Of a stretch of 64,000 nt of DNA, positions 61,853 to 64,000 are shown piece after piece; the stretch's first letter is position 1, and each line of letters starts with the position of its first letter. The position numbers and the translations under genes were made by a program. Where the stretch lies: assembly GCA_021203305.1 (NCBI GenBank), contig JAJQBK010000015.1, positions 1-64,000 of the forward strand. The letters are read 5' to 3'. This DNA comes from Lachnospiraceae bacterium (GTDB lineage Bacteria > Bacillota > Clostridia > Lachnospirales > Lachnospiraceae). The notes beneath the pieces are model-generated. The model was not told the DNA's origin and did not search any database. It was given only the letters and a program-made list of their open reading frames with translations.

Positions 61853-62924
61853 ATGAAGCGACAAAAGCTTCCACAAAAGACAGAACCGCGCACTAAATTC
61901 CCAAAGAAAATTACAGAGTCTGAAGCACAAAAGAAAAAGCAGCAAGGCACCGAACCCAAAAAGAGAAAGCGCAGAAGGGCGGGCACAGGCTCCGGAAAGC
62001 AAAGCCAGGCCACACCATATGACGATGTGTTTCGCACACTTTTAAATGACTGCACCCCGATGATTCTCCCCATCGTCAATGAGATGTTTGGAACAGATTA
62101 TACTGGAGATGAGGCGGTCGAATTCCACCCGAACCAGCACTTTATCAATCAGCAGAACGGAAAAGAAGAAAAGCGTATCACAGACTCCAGCTTTACCGTG
62201 ATAAGTACAGTGCCAAAGCACTACCTGCTGGAACTGCAAAGTTCGCCGGACAGCAGCATGCTGGTCAGAATTTTTGAGTATTCCACCCAGATCGCTTTGG
62301 ACAGCGGCGAACTCACCAACAACACGCTGCATGTCACAATTCCGAACTGCGGTATCCTGTTTCTGAGAAGCACCCGGAATACCCCGGAGCGAATGCAGAT
62401 TGAGCTCGAAACGCCGGGAGGCTCCACCGCCTTCTATGTCCAGGTGCTGAAGACGCAGAAATATACAATTCAGTGAAATTTTTGAGAAGAACCTTCTCAT
62501 GCTGATCCCGTTTTACATATTTTCACATGAGAGCAGTCTCCCTGAATACAATACAAATGAAGAAAAACTTGAGGAATTAAAATCAGAATATTCCGACATT
62601 ATGATCCGGCTGCGGCATTTAAAGGAAAACGGAGAATTGACTGAATATCAGCATCGAATGATCATTGACATGTCCGGGAAGGTTCTGAAGAGTATCGCGG
62701 CAAAATATGACAAAGTCATGAAAGGAATGAAAGAGACTATGGCAGGCGGAATGATTGAAACAGAAGCCAGCAGAATTTATCACGAAGGTGAGAAGCGTAA
62801 AGCCGAAAGAACCGCTGTCAGGCTCCACACCAGAGGTACTGATCCTGCGGAAATCGCGGACATTCTGGAGGTTGATATCCAAGAGGTCAGAAAATGGATC
62901 AGGAAAGGAGTCACAACAGATTAA
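61853..62924 (+). pseudogene. Rpn family PD-(D/E)XK nuclease / putative transposase, frameshifted
   Basis: The first part (61853-62476) encodes a basic leader, then DDVFRTLLNDCTPMILPIVN, FTVISTVPKHYLLELQSSPD and RIFEYSTQIAL, typical of the Rpn/PDDEXK_2 family. At 62474 an extra T in CAGTGAAAT creates a stop; without it the frame runs on through EIFEKNLLMLIPFYIFSHES to the second part (from 62499), which carries KEKLEELKSEY-like coiled region and a helix-turn-helix-like end EIADILEVDIQEVRKWI. AAGGAG precedes the ATG. So this copy is inactivated by one inserted base, unless the base is a sequencing error. Confidence 0.85.
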
Positions 62925-63021
62925 AAATCATGCTTGACCAGAGATACACAGTAACACAGGTAATTCTGGCAATGCCTGGAATAATATAAGACCCCTGAAG
63001 AATTGCAATGGCAGGAATTTT

Positions 63022-63666
63022 TTATTTGTCTGGTGCCTCTGCCATTGCGCACCGCACCACGACCCTGGCCTGTCCGCCCACTGTGCAGGTAAACAGGCTC
63101 AGGTCCCAGTCGCCGCTCAGAAGCTCCTCCACCTCAGTGGGCCGGAGTGTGGTCACCCCGGTCACTTCGTAGATGTAAACCGTGCCGTCCGCGGCTGTAA
63201 AGGTGATGGTGTCGCCGGTTTCAAGGGAGGAGAGCTTTCCGAAATGGCGCTCGTAATTGTGGCCGCAGATCACCAGGTCGCCGTCCGCGGCATAGCCGCT
63301 GTACCGGCCCGGGGCGGTTTTCAGACCGGCGTAGCTCCACTCCGCCATCACCGGAAGCTCCAGCCCAAAGCCGGGAATTTCAAGCAAACCGATATAATCC
63401 TCCTCCAGAATTTCAATGACGGTTTCCGTTGCCTCCTCTGTCCCTGCCTCCTCCGCTTCTGTTCCCTCTCTTTCTACGATCTCCACCTTCACTGTCGCTG
63501 AATCTGAATCACCCTCCCAGATCGCCGCCTCCAGCAGCATTGCCGTCTGCTGTGCCGCTTCCTGGGCCCGCGCCGCCTCCCACTGATTATATAAAAACAG
63601 GAGCACCGCCGACAGTATCAGCACCGTCCCCAGCTCTATCATTCTCCATCCTGCTCTTCGTCTCAT
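63022..63666 (-). CDS. Class D/E-like sortase
   Basis: A single N-terminal membrane segment (MIELGTVLILSAVLLFLY) and an acidic linker (about 55-85, Glu/Thr-rich) precede the sortase barrel. The catalytic triad is visible: His in VICGHNYERHFGKL, Cys in LFTCTVGGQ and Arg in ARVVVRC. 214 residues. It sits just downstream of an LPQTG-bearing gene, its likely substrate. Confidence 0.93.
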   Translation of the reverse strand: MRRRAGWRMIELGTVLILSAVLLFLYNQWEAARAQEAAQQTAMLLEAAIWEGDSDSATVKVEIVEREGTEAEEAGTEEATETVIEILEEDYIGLLEIPGFGLELPVMAEWSYAGLKTAPGRYSGYAADGDLVICGHNYERHFGKLSSLETGDTITFTAADGTVYIYEVTGVTTLRPTEVEELLSGDWDLSLFTCTVGGQARVVVRCAMAEAPDK

Positions 63667-63820
63667 TTACCCCACCACATACCATCCAATCACTGGAGTT
63701 AAAAACAACCTGTGCATATTAAGAAATCAAATACATGAATCACAGCCTGAAAAAGTCTCACAGCAGTCCAATGGTGATTAAATTATATCCATTCTCCGCT
63801 TTTTCAGGGGCATTTATCCC

Positions 63821-63850
63821 AAAAACAGAGCGCTCCGGGATGGGCGCCCT
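63821..63850 (-). terminator. Terminator after the LPXTG protein gene
   Basis: On the minus strand AGGGCGC (63844-63850) pairs with GCGCTCT (63827-63833), one wobble, followed by GTTTTT. It lies just past the LPQTG gene stop. Confidence 0.55.
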
Positions 63851-63865
63851 GCCTGTGTCATTTTC

Positions 63866-64000
63866 TCAATCCATCCGGGACTCTCTCCTGCCGCTCCATA
63901 CCAGCAGACTGCCCACGAAAATCAGCAGCATGCCGCTGCCCGCAAGAAGTGGAATAGGCCAGTTCAGCTGACCGGTCTGAGGAAGGGTCGGGTCATCTGG
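63866..64000 (-). CDS. LPXTG-anchored surface protein, 3' end only
   Basis: The last 44 codons before a TGA at 63866-63868 are in the window. They encode DDPTLPQTGQLNW, a hydrophobic helix (LLAGSGMLLIFVGSLLVW) and the basic tail SGRRESRMD, a complete cell-wall sorting signal. The Pro/Asp run before LPQTG suggests a repetitive stalk. The rest lies right of the window. The neighbouring sortase probably anchors it. Confidence 0.9.
   Translation of the reverse strand, partial: PDDPTLPQTGQLNWPIPLLAGSGMLLIFVGSLLVWSGRRESRMD

Overview
The window looks like the chromosome of a low-to-medium GC monoderm Firmicute, most probably class Clostridia and close to Lachnospiraceae. Evidence: a PolC-type replicative polymerase, the non-mevalonate and cell-envelope order ispG-rseP-dxr-cdsA-uppS-frr-pyrH, a CIRCE-controlled groESL, separate pyrB and pyrI chains, LPXTG/sortase surface anchoring, and extensive use of strong AGGAGG ribosome sites with several TTG starts. 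No species can be named from the sequence alone.

Layout. 1-486: two tandem consensus promoters on the minus strand that probably belong to an rRNA operon lying left of the window, then a 248-bp nested palindrome abutting the polC stop. 487-11771 (minus): polC, isoprenoid and envelope genes, ribosome recycling factor, UMP kinase. 11989-16471 (minus): a folate operon folC-folE-HD protein-folP-folBK. 16902-19008 (plus): nitroreductase, pyrB, pyrI. 19090-19892: a type III toxin-antitoxin locus (ToxN with three 36-nt ToxI repeats). 19981-26389 (minus): membrane protein, YlmH, two COG0523 GTPases (one with a huge His-rich tract), groESL. 26808-30269 (minus): a DUF1905/C39-like fusion, RNase H, UDP-galactopyranose mutase, glycosyltransferase. 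30313-30634: a small holin-like toxin gene facing an antisense RNA. 30770-33342 (plus): ABC-F protein and PHP phosphoesterase. 33499-39050 (minus): Maf-HAD fusion, ppk, ppx. 39114-40745: an AT-rich three-gene cassette (P-loop ATPase, DUF4869-like, TOPRIM-like) immediately after pheA. 40757-44848 (minus): pheA, aroA, an anchored unknown. 44969-53060 (minus): an oligopeptide ABC operon whose subunits carry unusual expansions and a substrate-binding protein that looks circularly permuted. 53503-55119 (plus): an AT-rich cassette of a DUF3990 ADP-ribosyltransferase-like protein, a small unknown and a NADAR glycohydrolase, next to tRNA-Leu(CAG). 55428-60133 (minus): spermidine/putrescine operon potABCD with its XRE-cupin regulator and operators. 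60141-62924: duplicated and decayed Rpn-type nuclease/transposase locus enclosing a PBECR-like gene and a strong small-RNA candidate. 63022-64000 (minus): sortase and the 3' end of an LPXTG protein.

How the parts relate. Core biosynthetic operons are on the minus strand and tightly spaced. Accessory, visibly AT-rich modules (19.0-19.9, 30.3-30.6, 39.1-40.7, 53.5-55.1 and 60.1-63.0 kb) sit between them and are mostly toxin-antitoxin or defence-like. The best candidates for a poorly described system are the ART-like/NADAR cassette and the ATPase/DUF4869/TOPRIM cassette. The type III and type I toxin-antitoxin loci belong to known classes but have sequence-specific RNAs that would need experimental description.
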